Assembly (NCBI GenBank): GCA_017849615.1
Contig: JAFIGS010000026.1
Location: forward strand, 1-32,647
Origin: Pseudolabrys sp.
GTDB lineage: Bacteria > Pseudomonadota > Alphaproteobacteria > Rhizobiales > Xanthobacteraceae
Reading direction: 5' to 3'
Length of the DNA: 32,647 nucleotides
Shown: positions 23,345-31,762 of the stretch, piece after piece
How the letters are laid out: each line of letters starts with the position of its first letter
How positions within the stretch are numbered: the stretch's first letter is position 1
Notes under the pieces: model-generated
Told to the model about the DNA's origin: nothing
Seen by the model: the letters and a program-made list of their open reading frames with translations, nothing else
Database searches by the model: none
Made by a program: the position numbers and the translations under genes

Positions 23345-24118
23345 TTGGCACGGAACAAAAAGCCCATCAACATGCCTGCGCCATATCTGAAGCGCGTGTG
23401 GCTCGAGACGGAGCGGGTGGAGGATCGCGAGGTCTATCCGTTTTGCCTGGCGTTCCTGCGCGATGGAATCGATCTGTCGTTTGATCGCGCGATCACCATC
23501 ATCGTGGGCGAGAACGGCAGCGGCAAGTCGACCTTGCTCGAAGGTATCGCGGCGCTTGCCGGCTACGACGAAGCCGGCGGGGGAAAGGGGTACAAGGCCG
23601 TCGATCATTCGCAGGCGATGGAAAGGATGGGCGGCGCGCTCGCGAAGGCCCTACGGGCGAGCTGGCTGCCGAAGATAACCAATGGCTGGTTCTTTCGTGC
23701 CGAGAGCTTCTTTTCCGTCGCGCGCTATCTCGACGACGCGGCGCGCGAGCCCTTGAGTGGGCCGCCGCCCGACTTCCTGTCGCACTCGCACGGCGAAGGC
23801 TTTTTGCGCTTCTTTCAGGAGCGTTGTCAGCGCCAAGGCATTTTCATCTTCGACGAACCGGAATCCGCATTATCGCCGGCGCGGCAAATCGAATTTCTGC
23901 GGTTGATGCAGGCCATGGACCGCTCCGGCATCTGTCAGGTGATCATGGCGACCCATTCGCCCCTCCTGATGGCTTATCCAAAGGCGCGCCTGTTGGAACT
24001 GTCCTCCGCCGGTTTGGCGCCGACTGACGTGCGGGACACTGGACATTTTCGGGCCTTGAGCGACTTCTGGCGCGATCCGGACGGCTTTGTCGAAGATGCG
24101 CTCAAGGACGGCCCTTAG
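23345..24118 (+). CDS. ABC-type AAA family ATPase (SMC/RecF-like)
   Basis: 257-aa cytoplasmic ATPase with a short middle region, of the AAA_21/AAA_23-like group. Walker A GENGSGKSTLLE follows DLSFDRAITIIV. An ABC-signature-like segment FLSHSHGEGFLRFF precedes Walker B GIFIFDEPESALSP, and the H-loop is ATHSPLLMAYP. There is no coiled coil, permease or nuclease domain. Small stand-alone ATPases of this kind are sometimes linked to DNA repair or defence, but no partner gene is next to it, so I give no function. The TTG at 23345 has GGAG at 7-nt spacing; the ATG at 23372 is the alternative and lacks a site. Confidence 0.87.
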   Translation: MARNKKPINMPAPYLKRVWLETERVEDREVYPFCLAFLRDGIDLSFDRAITIIVGENGSGKSTLLEGIAALAGYDEAGGGKGYKAVDHSQAMERMGGALAKALRASWLPKITNGWFFRAESFFSVARYLDDAAREPLSGPPPDFLSHSHGEGFLRFFQERCQRQGIFIFDEPESALSPARQIEFLRLMQAMDRSGICQVIMATHSPLLMAYPKARLLELSSAGLAPTDVRDTGHFRALSDFWRDPDGFVEDALKDGP

Positions 24119-24128
24119 GTGACGGCTC

Positions 24129-24389
24129 TCACCCCGCGATGAAATCGGGGTGGCGATTGCGCCAGTAACGCGCGCGCAGGCGCGGCGCGATGGCCCAGGC
24201 GATCGGCGGTGACGCAATCAGACAGGCGGCGACGAGCAGGGCGATGCACCACGAGGCTCGCATGTAGCTTGCTTCATCGAGCAGCGGCGAAGACAGCAGC
24301 GCGATGAGCCCGGTCCCGAACAGAACCGCGTTGACCATGCCGCCGATCAGAACGGTGAGACCAAGCCGCATTCGATCATCATCCGGCAT
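24129..24389 (-). CDS. Small two-helix membrane protein
   Basis: 86-aa hypothetical. Residues about 10-33 and 44-66 are hydrophobic helices, the tail is basic (RLRARYWRNRHPDF). I do not recognise the family. G/C-ending codons and placement between genes support it as real. It ends 10 nt from the AAA ATPase stop, convergent. Confidence 0.7.
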   Translation of the reverse strand: MPDDDRMRLGLTVLIGGMVNAVLFGTGLIALLSSPLLDEASYMRASWCIALLVAACLIASPPIAWAIAPRLRARYWRNRHPDFIAG

Positions 24390-24455
24390 CCGGGCCTCCG
24401 TGTCGCGCAGCGGTGGCTCAATGCCCGGTTCCTGTGAATGTTCCGGTTTCCGGCC

Positions 24456-24728
24456 CTAGAGCAGATCGCGATATTCCGGATGACGGTTGATATAGGCGCG
24501 CACGAAGGAGCACATCGGTACCACCTTACGGCCTTCGCGCCGGATCTCGTCGAGCATGCCCTTCACCAGAGCCGAGCCGACGCCGCGGCCTTCGACCGCG
24601 CGCGGCACTTCGGTGTGGGTGATGGCGATGGTGCGGTCGTCGCGGCGATAATTAGCCATCGCCAGGCCGGCGCTGGTCTGCAGCTCGAAGCGGTTGCGCG
24701 CGGGATTGTCGCGGACGGTGTCGGTCAT
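24456..24728 (-). CDS. Small GNAT-like N-acetyltransferase (YjdJ/NATD1 type), paralogue 2
   Basis: 90-aa minimal GNAT protein with ITHTEVPRAVEGRGVGSALVKGMLD and the typical end PMCSFVRAYINRHPEYRDLL. It aligns without gaps to the protein at 20289-20564, with 48 of 90 residues the same by my count. The conserved cysteine of the PxC motif is kept in both. Substrate unknown. Confidence 0.92.
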   Translation of the reverse strand: MTDTVRDNPARNRFELQTSAGLAMANYRRDDRTIAITHTEVPRAVEGRGVGSALVKGMLDEIRREGRKVVPMCSFVRAYINRHPEYRDLL

Positions 24729-24770
24729 GGGTCAGACGTAAGGCGTGGTGGCGGGGCCAACAAGAGCGTT

Positions 24771-24986
24771 TTAAGCCTTGGCCTTGTCGGGTTTCGACAT
24801 CCAGGACACGATCGGCATGGCCGGCAGCACCCAGCCGAGCCCGACCACGGCGTAATAGATTCCGGCGATGATGCCGTTGATGTTGGTCAGCGCCGATTGC
24901 GCCAGCGCCATGGCGATCAGCGCCCAGACGATGACGAGGGTGAGCAGCGCGATGGCGCCGATGAATTTGCGCAAGCGAATGGGCAA
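24771..24986 (-). CDS. DUF2842 small membrane protein
   Basis: 71-aa protein with two hydrophobic helices around a short loop: RKFIGAIALLTLVIVWALIAMALAQ and YYAVVGLGWVLPAMPIVSWMSKPD. This is the alphaproteobacterial DUF2842 family, of unknown role. The start is a TTG (24986) giving MPIRLRKF, supported by a GGAGA site 8 nt upstream. Location next to the divergent ctaA gene may point to a link with cytochrome oxidase assembly; that is inference. Confidence 0.82.
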   Translation of the reverse strand: MPIRLRKFIGAIALLTLVIVWALIAMALAQSALTNINGIIAGIYYAVVGLGWVLPAMPIVSWMSKPDKAKA

Positions 24987-25074
24987 GTGAATCGTCTCCG
25001 GGCAAACGGCCGCTCGCGGCCGCTGTAACGCAAGGCAACCGGAACACGCGTCAGAATGGGCGCTTTGGCCACAT

Positions 25075-25103
25075 TTGCATGATCCGGCGGGCCTGACTAT
25101 ATG
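25075..25103 (+). promoter_or_regulatory. Candidate promoter of ctaA
   Basis: TTGCAT (25075-25080), a 17-nt spacer and TATATG (25098-25103), each 4/6 of the sigma-70 consensus. The -10 covers the ATG at 25101; if real, this excludes that start and supports the ATG at 25146. Confidence 0.4.
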
Positions 25104-25145
25104 GTCGCCGCGCCCGCCCGCAAGGCCGCTTTTTGCCGCGAGATC

Positions 25146-26228
25146 ATGCCGGAACAGCACACCGATTTTCCCTCCGCCGCGCACCAGCACCGCGCCGTGC
25201 GCCTTTGGCTCTATTGCGTCGCCGCCATGATCTTCCTGACGCTGGTGGTCGGCGGCGCGACACGGCTGACCGAGTCGGGACTGTCGATCACCGAATGGAA
25301 GCCGGTCACCGGCGTACTGCCGCCCCTGAGCGATGCCGCCTGGCAGGCCGAGTTCGACAAGTACCGGCAGATCCCGCAATATCAGCAGGTCAACAAGGGC
25401 ATGTCGCTCGATGCCTTCAAGACTATTTTCTACTGGGAATGGTCGCACCGCGTGCTGGCGCGCAGCACGGGCTTTGTGTTTCTGGTGCCGTTCCTGTTTT
25501 TCCTCGCGCGCGGCATGATTCCGCGCGGGCTGAAGACTCGGCTGTGGCTGATCTTCGCCGGCGGCGCGGCGCTCGGCGCGGTCGGCTGGTGGATGGTGTC
25601 GTCGGGCCTGGCGGGTTCAAACCTGACCAGCGTCTCGCAGTATCGGCTGGCGTTTCATTTAACTTTGGCGTGCGCCGTTTATTTCGCCGTGGTGTGGACA
25701 GCGCGCGGTCTGTTGCCCGGCGCGGAACCGGCGCAGCCGCGGCTGCGCCTTGCGGCGCTGGTGCTGGCACTGATGGTGCTGTTCCAGATCTATCTTGGCG
25801 CGCTGGTCGCCGGTCTCAATGCCGGGCTGATCTACAACACCTGGCCGCTGATCGACGGCGGGTTCATCCCGGAGGCGGCGCGGCTCTGGCACATCGATCC
25901 GGCCTGGCGCAATCTGTTCGAGAACACGCTGACGGTGCAGTTCGTGCACCGCATGCTCGCCTATGCGATCTGGCTGGTGGCGGCCTGGCACGCTTACGAT
26001 GCGTGGACGAGCCGCCGCGTGGCGCGGGGGGCGATGACGATGTTCGCGCTGGTCACGGCGCAGGCGATCATCGGCATCGCCACGCTGTTGCACCACGTGC
26101 CGCTGTCGCTGGCCATCGCGCATCAGGCATTCGCGGTGGTGGTGCTGACCGCCGCCGTTGTCCATGCGCAGCGGCTGTCGGCGCGCGCGCCGGCGCCGGT
26201 GCTGAGGCCGATGGAGCAGGGCGCATGA
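25146..26228 (+). CDS. ctaA: Haem A synthase (COX15/CtaA)
   Basis: Inner-membrane monooxygenase that converts haem O to haem A for aa3-type cytochrome oxidase; 360 aa, eight hydrophobic helices in two halves. The four haem-ligand histidines are present in [29 protein letters not shown] and [30 protein letters not shown] and NTWPLIDG are diagnostic for the alphaproteobacterial/mitochondrial COX15 type. The ATG at 25101 would add 15 residues but overlaps a promoter-like box. The last codons overlap the start of the next gene (ATGA). Confidence 0.95.
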   Translation: MPEQHTDFPSAAHQHRAVRLWLYCVAAMIFLTLVVGGATRLTESGLSITEWKPVTGVLPPLSDAAWQAEFDKYRQIPQYQQVNKGMSLDAFKTIFYWEWSHRVLARSTGFVFLVPFLFFLARGMIPRGLKTRLWLIFAGGAALGAVGWWMVSSGLAGSNLTSVSQYRLAFHLTLACAVYFAVVWTARGLLPGAEPAQPRLRLAALVLALMVLFQIYLGALVAGLNAGLIYNTWPLIDGGFIPEAARLWHIDPAWRNLFENTLTVQFVHRMLAYAIWLVAAWHAYDAWTSRRVARGAMTMFALVTAQAIIGIATLLHHVPLSLAIAHQAFAVVVLTAAVVHAQRLSARAPAPVLRPMEQGA

Positions 26229-27007
26229 TCTCCATGGCGGTCGATGACGGCATCGCCATCATCTCCATGGAGCATGGCAAGGCCAATGCTATCGACAGCG
26301 AATTCTGCGACGCGCTGACTGCGCTCTTTGCCGAACTGCGCAAGACCACGGCGATCAAGGCGGTGGTGCTCACCGGCCGGGAGCGCATGTTCTGCGCCGG
26401 CGTCGATCTCAAGCGTCTCACCGCCGGCGGCGCCGATTACGTGACGGGTTTCCTGCCGTTGCTGCACACGCTCTACGACGCCATCTTCTTCTTTCCCAAG
26501 CCGGTGATCGCCGCGATCAACGGCCATGCCATTGCCGGCGGCGCGGTGCTGGCGGCCTGCGCCGATCGCCGGGTCATGGCGGCGGAGTCCGGCCGCGTCG
26601 GCATTACCGAATTGCAGGTCGGCGTGCCGCTGCCGGCGCTGGCTTTTGAGATCGTGCGCGCCGCCGTGCCGCCGCGCCATCTGTCCGAGGTCGCGCTCGG
26701 CGCTGGCACCTATGAGACCGCCGAGGCGCTGGCCAAAGGCTGGGTCGACGAGGTGGTCGATGGCTGGGAGCTGATGCCGCGCGCGAAGCGGCTGGCCCGG
26801 GCCTACGCCGCGCTGTCGCCCGAGGCCTTCGCCCAGACCAAGGCGCAGATCCGCCAACCGGTGGCCGATGCTTACGCCGCGCATGGTGAGGCGACGGACG
26901 AAGCTGTCACCGCGATCTGGAAGACGGATGCGACGCTGCGGCGCGTGACGGTCTATGTCGCCAAGACCCTGACCAAGGTCTCTAACGGCTCCGGATCGAT
27001 GCATTGA
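26225..27007 (+). CDS. Enoyl-CoA hydratase/isomerase family protein
   Basis: 260-aa crotonase-fold enzyme. The two oxyanion-hole segments are [12 protein letters not shown] and [18 protein letters not shown]; the second catalytic region is [12 protein letters not shown] with its glutamate in place. It would hydrate or isomerise an acyl-CoA; the substrate is not readable. The start overlaps the ctaA stop by 4 nt, so they are translationally coupled. Its 3' end overlaps the convergent VanX-type gene by 26 nt. A much longer frame upstream is only the shadow of ctaA. Confidence 0.92.
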   Translation: MISMAVDDGIAIISMEHGKANAIDSEFCDALTALFAELRKTTAIKAVVLTGRERMFCAGVDLKRLTAGGADYVTGFLPLLHTLYDAIFFFPKPVIAAINGHAIAGGAVLAACADRRVMAAESGRVGITELQVGVPLPALAFEIVRAAVPPRHLSEVALGAGTYETAEALAKGWVDEVVDGWELMPRAKRLARAYAALSPEAFAQTKAQIRQPVADAYAAHGEATDEAVTAIWKTDATLRRVTVYVAKTLTKVSNGSGSMH

Positions 27008-27740
27008 ACGCGACGCCGTCGTCGGCCTTGTCGAACGAGAAGTGCCACCATTCGCGCTTGTAGTTGGTGAAGCCGTGGCGTCGCATGGCGTCCAACAGGA
27101 TGCGGCGGTTGGCGGCCTGCGCCGGGGTGATCGACGCATTGGCGGTGTGGCTCTTCACGTCGAAGCAGTCGAAACCGGTGCCCATGTCGAGTGAGTCATC
27201 CGGCGCGCGGTCAGTCGCCGGCGCGCGGTCAGTCGCCGGCGCCGTGCAGGCGCCATAGCGCGCCGCCGGATCGAACGGCGCGGTCGGCGCGGTGTTGAGC
27301 GGCACAACGGTGAGATCGACGGCGACGCCGCGCGAATGCGCCGAGCGTCCGGAGATGTAACCGGACAGCAGTTTTGATTTGTCGATCGCCGGATAAAACC
27401 GCGTCGTGTCGACAGCGGGTTTCGGATCGCGCACCCATGTCACCATCGCAGCGATGGCGCGGGTCGGGCGGTAGCAGTCATAGACCTTCAGCGTGTAGCC
27501 GGCCTTCGTCAGGTCGGCCTGCGCCCGGCTGAGCGCCAGCGCGACGGCACGGCGCAGCATACATTCGGCCGCGTCGTAGCCGGGTAACGGTTTGCCGGTG
27601 AAGTTGTCCGGACCGGCATAACGCATGTCCTGCCGGATGCTGGCGTCGATATCGCGCAAATGGACCAGCGGCGCCTGCGCCTGCGCCTGTGCCGTCGCGG
27701 CGGTGAGGGCCGTCATCAGGACAATGACGGCCCGCCGCAT
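26982..27740 (-). CDS. D-alanyl-D-alanine dipeptidase (VanX/DdpX type, M15D)
   Basis: 252-aa exported zinc dipeptidase. A signal peptide with an AQAQA end (about 23) precedes the M15D core. Zinc ligands H135 and D142 lie in SAHSRGVAVDLT, and H233 with catalytic E230 in EWWHF; R92 in YDCYRPTRA is the transition-state arginine region. It probably cleaves D-Ala-D-Ala for wall recycling or nutrition; no van resistance genes are nearby. Residues 168-180 include a duplicated hexapeptide in a loop. The upstream metY gene ends 10 nt before its start, so cotranscription is possible. Confidence 0.92.
   Translation of the reverse strand: MRRAVIVLMTALTAATAQAQAQAPLVHLRDIDASIRQDMRYAGPDNFTGKPLPGYDAAECMLRRAVALALSRAQADLTKAGYTLKVYDCYRPTRAIAAMVTWVRDPKPAVDTTRFYPAIDKSKLLSGYISGRSAHSRGVAVDLTVVPLNTAPTAPFDPAARYGACTAPATDRAPATDRAPDDSLDMGTGFDCFDVKSHTANASITPAQAANRRILLDAMRRHGFTNYKREWWHFSFDKADDGVAFNASIRSR
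27203..27238. repeat. Perfect 18-bp tandem duplication inside the dipeptidase gene
   Basis: Two identical 18-bp units (27203-27220 and 27221-27238) that keep the frame and encode the repeated residues APATDR/APATDR in a loop before DSLDMGTGFDCFD. No mismatch between units points to a recent slip. Confidence 0.9.
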
Positions 27741-27750
27741 GCGATAAGCC

Positions 27751-29034
27751 TTACTTCAGCCCCTGGTCGAGGTCGGCGATGATGTCGGCGACATCCTCGA
27801 TGCCGATGGACAGGCGCACCACGTCCGGACCGGCGCCGGCCGCGGTCTTCTGCTGGTCGGAGAGCTGGCGGTGCGTGGTCGAGGCCGGGTGAATAATCAG
27901 CGACTTGGTGTCGCCGATATTGGCCAGATGCGAGAACAATTTGACGTTCGACACCAGCTTGACGCCGGCCTCGTAGCCGCCCTTGAGGCCGATGGTCATC
28001 ACCGCGCCGCAGCCTTTCGGCACATACTTCTTGGCGAGCGCGTTGTACTTGTCGCCGGGCAGGCTGCCATAGCTGACCCAGGCGACGCTCGGGTGCTTCG
28101 ACAGGAATTCGGCGACGGCAAGCGCGTTGTCGCAGTGACGCTGCATGCGCAGCGGCAGCGTCTCGATGCCGGTCGAGATCAGGAAGGCGTTGAACGGGGA
28201 CAGCGCCGGGCCGAGATCGCGCAGGCCGAGCACGCGGCAGGCGATGGCGAAAGCAAAGTTGCCGAAGGTTTCGTGTAGCACGATGCCGGCATATTCCGGA
28301 CGCGGCTCGCACAGCATCGGATACTTCTTGTCGCGCGACCAGTTGAAGGTGCCGGCGTCGACAATGATGCCGCCGATCGAGTTGCCGTGGCCGCCGAGGA
28401 ACTTGGTGAGCGAGTGCACGACGATGTCGGCGCCGAAGTCGATCGGCTTGCACAGATAGGGCGAAGCGAGCGTGTTATCGACGATGAACGGGATGCCGGC
28501 CTTTCGGGCGATGGCGCCGATCGGCTCGAGGTCGGTGACGGTGCCGCCGGGATTGGCGATCGATTCGACGAAGATCGCCTTGGTCTTCGGCGTGATGGCG
28601 CGCTCGAAGGCGGAGATATCGTCCGGATCGGCCCACACCACGTTCCAGCCGAAGCTCTTGAAGGCGTGGTTGAACTGGTTGATCGAGCCACCATAGAGCT
28701 TCTTGGAGGCGATGAACTCGTCGCCCGGCATCAGCAGCGTCTGCATGACGATGACCTGCGCGGCATGGCCGGAGGCGACGGCGAGGGCGGCGGTGCCGCC
28801 TTCGAGCGCGGCGACGCGCTCCTCGAGCACGGCGCAGGTTGGGTTGCCGATGCGGGTATAGATATTGCCGAAAGCCTGCAGGCCGAACAGCGAGGCGGCG
28901 TGATCGACGTCGTCGAACACATAGGACGCGGTCTGGTAGATCGGCGTCGCGCGCGCGCCGGTGGTCGGGTCGGGCTTGGCGCCGGCGTGAATGGCCAGCG
29001 TGTCAAATCCGGGGGTGCGTTCGGCGTCGGCCAT
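27751..29034 (-). CDS. metY: O-acetylhomoserine sulfhydrylase (aminocarboxypropyltransferase)
   Basis: PLP enzyme (427 aa, cytoplasmic) that makes homocysteine from O-acetylhomoserine and sulfide in direct-sulfhydrylation methionine synthesis. PLP lysine K211 lies in VVHSLTKFLGGHG; YTRIGNPTCAVLEERVAALEGG and ESIANPGGTVTDLE are typical of the Cys/Met-metabolism PLP family. The length and GFDTLAIHAGAKPDPTTGARATPIYQT opening favour MetY over MetB/MetZ. The ATG at 29034 has an AGAGGAAA site; a start at 29094 is less likely. A promoter-like pair lies upstream. Confidence 0.95.
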   Translation of the reverse strand: MADAERTPGFDTLAIHAGAKPDPTTGARATPIYQTASYVFDDVDHAASLFGLQAFGNIYTRIGNPTCAVLEERVAALEGGTAALAVASGHAAQVIVMQTLLMPGDEFIASKKLYGGSINQFNHAFKSFGWNVVWADPDDISAFERAITPKTKAIFVESIANPGGTVTDLEPIGAIARKAGIPFIVDNTLASPYLCKPIDFGADIVVHSLTKFLGGHGNSIGGIIVDAGTFNWSRDKKYPMLCEPRPEYAGIVLHETFGNFAFAIACRVLGLRDLGPALSPFNAFLISTGIETLPLRMQRHCDNALAVAEFLSKHPSVAWVSYGSLPGDKYNALAKKYVPKGCGAVMTIGLKGGYEAGVKLVSNVKLFSHLANIGDTKSLIIHPASTTHRQLSDQQKTAAGAGPDVVRLSIGIEDVADIIADLDQGLK

Positions 29035-29094
29035 GATGGTTTCCTCTGCTGGCAGGCGAAGGTCTTGTAGGACCCTGGGCCTTGTCTGGCGCAA

Positions 29095-29122
29095 GGTTTA
29101 GCCGATGGCGGAACCGGGTCAA
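29095..29122 (-). promoter_or_regulatory. Candidate promoter of metY
   Basis: On the minus strand TTGACC (29122-29117), a 16-nt spacer and TAAACC (29100-29095). The -35 is 5/6; the -10 is weak. I searched the about 60-nt leader for SAM-II-type riboswitch features and saw none. Confidence 0.4.
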
Positions 29123-29180
29123 GGGAAGGGCGGTTTCGCCGTCTCCCCGCACCGGAGCATGAATTGCCGTGCCCGGCGCG

Positions 29181-29720
29181 TTATTCGCCCGGCTTTCTTC
29201 CGTCGCCGAGCCCCATGCGCTGGAAGCCGCCGCCGAGATTCTGCGCGCGCCTGTTCGACAAGGTGCGCGAGTTGATGCCCATCCAGGAAATCTCGGACGA
29301 CAGCCGGCCGTATTCGATCTTGGGGCAGCGGTTCATCACCACCTTGAGCCCTTCGGCTTCGGCCATGGCGGCGGCCTCGTCATTGCGGATGGTGAGCTGC
29401 ATCCAGATGACGCGCGGCTTCGGCGTCAGCTTGAGCGCTTCCTCGACCACCGGCACGACGAATTGCGGCGCGCGGAAAATATCGACCATGTCGATCGGCT
29501 CCGGCACCTCGGACAGCGAGGCGTAACAGGTCTGGCCGAGAAACTCCTTGCCGGCATGACCCGGATTGATCGGGATCACCTTGAAGCCGCGCTCATTGAG
29601 ATACTTGAACACGAAATAGCTCGGCCGCGCCGTGTTCGGCGAGAAGCCGACCATGGCGACGGTTTTCACCGTATTGAGAATGCCGCGGATGTAGCTGTCG
29701 GGGTAGGAGTCGTGGTTCAT
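29181..29720 (-). CDS. CoA-binding domain protein
   Basis: 179-aa protein with a CoA_binding_2 Rossmann fold: KTVAMVGFSPNTARPSYFVFKYLNERGFKVIPINPG, then CYASLSEVPEPIDMVDIFR and WMQLTIRNDEAA...AEGLKVVMNRCPKIEYGRL. The conserved end MNRCPKIEYGRL is the family hallmark. Possible role in acyl-CoA sensing or metabolism; unknown. The ATG at 29720 is chosen over a GTG at 29729. A palindromic repeat lies directly upstream of the start. Confidence 0.92.
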   Translation of the reverse strand: MNHDSYPDSYIRGILNTVKTVAMVGFSPNTARPSYFVFKYLNERGFKVIPINPGHAGKEFLGQTCYASLSEVPEPIDMVDIFRAPQFVVPVVEEALKLTPKPRVIWMQLTIRNDEAAAMAEAEGLKVVMNRCPKIEYGRLSSEISWMGINSRTLSNRRAQNLGGGFQRMGLGDGRKPGE

Positions 29721-29731
29721 GTCACTCACCG

Positions 29732-29831
29732 GTCATTCCGGACGGCGCGAAAGCGCCGGTCCGGAATCCAGCCACATAACGAGGCTGTCTCTGGATTCCG
29801 GGTTCGGTCCTGCGGACCGCCCCGGAATGAC
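29732..29831. repeat. Palindromic intergenic repeat, CATTCCGG type, copy 2
   Basis: Left arm 29732-29771 begins GTCATTCCGG and ends CCGGAATCCAG; right arm 29791-29831 begins CTGGATTCCGGG and ends CCCCGGAATGAC. The inner hairpins differ from the other copies. It lies between two minus-strand genes, 11 nt from the upstream side of the CoA-binding gene. Confidence 0.9.
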
Positions 29832-29838
29832 GAAAGCC

Positions 29839-30459
29839 TTACCTGTTTTCCTGGCGCTCCGCCAATAGCGCCCTGAGCCGCGCGTTTTCGGCCTCCAGCT
29901 CGGCGATCTTGCGGGTGACGCCGCCCATGGCTTCGGCGATTTCGGCCTCGGTGAAGCGGGTGACGATGTGCTGGGAGCAGTTCACGTCCCAGGCGTCGAT
30001 GGTGAACAGGATGGCGCGCTCGGGTCTGGCCTTGTAATCCGCATTGAACAGCTTCTCCACCAAGGTGGCGTCGTTCTCGACGACGCGGGCATGGCCCCAG
30101 ATCTTGATGCGCTGGCGCCGCGCCGGATCGAGCAGGAACAGACAGGCGCGGTCGTTCTCGGAGAGATTGGCGAGCGTGATGTATTGCCGGTTGCCGCGGT
30201 AATCGGCGAAGCCGAGCGTCTTGTCGTCAACGACTTTGATGAAGCCCTTGGGTCCGCCGCGGTGCTGGATGTAAGGCGCGCCGTCCCTGGTCGCGGTGCC
30301 GAGAAATGCGGTGTCCTGCTCGGCGAGGAAGGCGGCAAGCTCCGGCGTCACCCGATCCGGAAACCCTTCTTCGATACGCTGCGCGTAGGCCCGCGCCGAA
30401 CCGCGTTCGGCCTGCGCCTGTTGCGCCGCAGGGGTGAAAACAATGGACGCGTTGCTCAT
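29839..30459 (-). CDS. Pyridoxamine 5'-phosphate oxidase family protein
   Basis: 206-aa FMN-binding split-barrel protein, of the PNPOx-like group rather than true PdxH. Core: LAEQDTAFLGTATRDGAPYIQHRGGPKGFIKVVDDKTLGFADYRGNRQYITLANL (about 44-98), then RACLFLLDPARRQRIKIWGHARVV. A C-terminal helix of heptad character (KIAELEAENARLRALLAERQ) suggests a coiled-coil dimer. Function unknown; relatives bind FMN, F420 or haem. The ATG at 30459 is chosen; a longer frame upstream runs into the next gene. Confidence 0.9.
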   Translation of the reverse strand: MSNASIVFTPAAQQAQAERGSARAYAQRIEEGFPDRVTPELAAFLAEQDTAFLGTATRDGAPYIQHRGGPKGFIKVVDDKTLGFADYRGNRQYITLANLSENDRACLFLLDPARRQRIKIWGHARVVENDATLVEKLFNADYKARPERAILFTIDAWDVNCSQHIVTRFTEAEIAEAMGGVTRKIAELEAENARLRALLAERQENR

Positions 30460-30553
30460 GACTGGCCGCCCCCGGTTGCGCAAGGATGACATAGTTAGGC
30501 GCGACTGGCGGCAACGCAAAGGGCGGCGCGGATCAAGCCACCGTGAGCGGCGA

Positions 30554-30775
30554 TTATCTTTTCGCCTCCGCCACGACCTTCTTGCAGGCCGCCGACAGCT
30601 TGTCGTTATTCTTCGACAGACAGGCGAGCACGCGGCCGCCGCCCGGCATGGTGCCCTTGCAGAACTGATCGTAGTCGCCCTTGCAGGCGGCGCGCTGTTC
30701 GGCGGAAAATTCCTGCGCGGCAACGAACGAGACGGCAGCAACGGCAATCGCGGCGGCGAGGGCAAAGCGGATCAT
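30554..30775 (-). CDS. Secreted Cys-rich-repeat small protein
   Basis: 73-aa protein with a signal peptide (cleavage likely after VAA at 20). Four cysteines (31, 39, 52, 64) are arranged as in the Cys-rich repeat also found in Golgi protein GLG1: C...DYDQFC...GGGRVLACLSKNNDKLSAAC. Two disulfides are likely in the periplasm. Role unknown. A GGAGAA site 8 nt before the ATG supports the start. Confidence 0.87.
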   Translation of the reverse strand: MIRFALAAAIAVAAVSFVAAQEFSAEQRAACKGDYDQFCKGTMPGGGRVLACLSKNNDKLSAACKKVVAEAKR

Positions 30776-30826
30776 CGGCTGGTTCTCCGGCAGGTTCTTC
30801 GATTTGAAGGTGCTTGTCGTCGAGGG

Positions 30827-31645
30827 CTACTTGTCTTCCCAGGCCGGTGGGCGCTTGTCGATGAAGGCGCAGATGCCTTCCTCGGCGTCGCGGGCCATCA
30901 TGTTCTCGGTCATCACTTCGGAAGCATATGAATAAGCCGCCGACAGGGTCATCTCGGCCTGGGCGTAGAAAGCCTCCTTGCCGACCTTCAGCGTATAGGC
31001 CGACTTCGCCGCGATTTGTTTGGCGAGCGCGATCGCCTCGGCCCGCTCGGTGCCGGCAGGGACGACGCGATTGACGAGGCCGATCTGCGCGGCGCGCTGC
31101 GCCGGCACCATGTCGCCGGTGAGCAGCATTTCCATGGCGTGCTTGCGCGGCACATTGCGAGACAGCGCCACCATCGGCGTCGAGCAGAACAGGCCGATAT
31201 CGACGCCGGGCGTGGCGAACCTCGCGGCATCGGAGGCGACGGCGAGATCGCAGCTTGCCACAAGCTGGCAGCCGGCGGCGGTGGCGACGCCCTGCACGGC
31301 GGCGATCACCGGTTTCGGCAGATGAACGATCTGCTGCATCATACCGCTGCAGACGGTCATGATCTGATGAAAGTAGGCACGGCCGCCATCGGCGTCGGCG
31401 CGGCGGGCGGTGAGTTCCTTGAGATCGTGGCCGGCGCAGAAGGCGGGACCGCTCGCGGTCAGCACCACGGCGCGGACCGAAGCGTCGGCGGCAATCGCCG
31501 TCCAGGCTTCCGACAGCGCGATCAGCAGCGCTTCCGACAGCGAATTGCGCGCCTGCGGCCGGTTCAATGTGAGGATCGCGATGGGGCCGTCGCGCTCGAC
31601 CAGCAGGACCGTCTTGTCGATATCGCGGGCGGTTTCGATGTTCAT
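30827..31645 (-). CDS. Enoyl-CoA hydratase-like protein, ECHDC3 type
   Basis: 272-aa crotonase-fold protein. The oxyanion-hole segments are PAFCAGHDLKEL and QGVATAAGCQLVASCDLAVAS. The stretch FATPGVDIGLFCSTPMVALSRNVPRKHAMEML strongly resembles human ECHDC3, a branch in which the usual catalytic glutamate pair is changed, so hydratase activity is not assured. The ATG at 31645 follows GGGAA; a far longer frame upstream overlaps the divergent DUF3175 gene and is rejected. Confidence 0.92.
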   Translation of the reverse strand: MNIETARDIDKTVLLVERDGPIAILTLNRPQARNSLSEALLIALSEAWTAIAADASVRAVVLTASGPAFCAGHDLKELTARRADADGGRAYFHQIMTVCSGMMQQIVHLPKPVIAAVQGVATAAGCQLVASCDLAVASDAARFATPGVDIGLFCSTPMVALSRNVPRKHAMEMLLTGDMVPAQRAAQIGLVNRVVPAGTERAEAIALAKQIAAKSAYTLKVGKEAFYAQAEMTLSAAYSYASEVMTENMMARDAEEGICAFIDKRPPAWEDK

Positions 31646-31711
31646 GCGCAATGTTCCCAAGGCTCGCAGACGGCCGTACCATAATCCTGCGGGCGTGGCC
31701 TGCAAAGCCGC

Positions 31712-31737
31712 GGAACGGGCCCGGCGGCGCGGGCGTT
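31712..31737 (+). promoter_or_regulatory. EcfG-type (general stress response) promoter
   Basis: GGAAC (31712-31716), 17-nt spacer, CGTT (31734-31737). This fits the alphaproteobacterial sigma-EcfG consensus GGAAC-N16/17-CGTT exactly. Transcription would start near 31744, about 19 nt before the DUF3175 ATG, leaving room for the GGAG ribosome-binding site. Confidence 0.72.
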
Positions 31738-31762
31738 GCGCCTTTGGAACAGGAGCCGAACC

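Noticed and set aside
23345-24118. ATPase as part of a defence system
   Set aside because: No nuclease, reverse transcriptase, TIR or other effector next to it; neighbours are a channel gene and a small membrane protein.
25133-26224. Very long frame running through ctaA into the enoyl-CoA hydratase
   Set aside because: The upstream part is a shadow of ctaA; the hydratase starts at the ATGA overlap at 26225.
29035-29116. SAM-II-type or similar riboswitch before metY
   Set aside because: Leader is short and I find none of the conserved riboswitch cores; only weak 4-5 bp stems.
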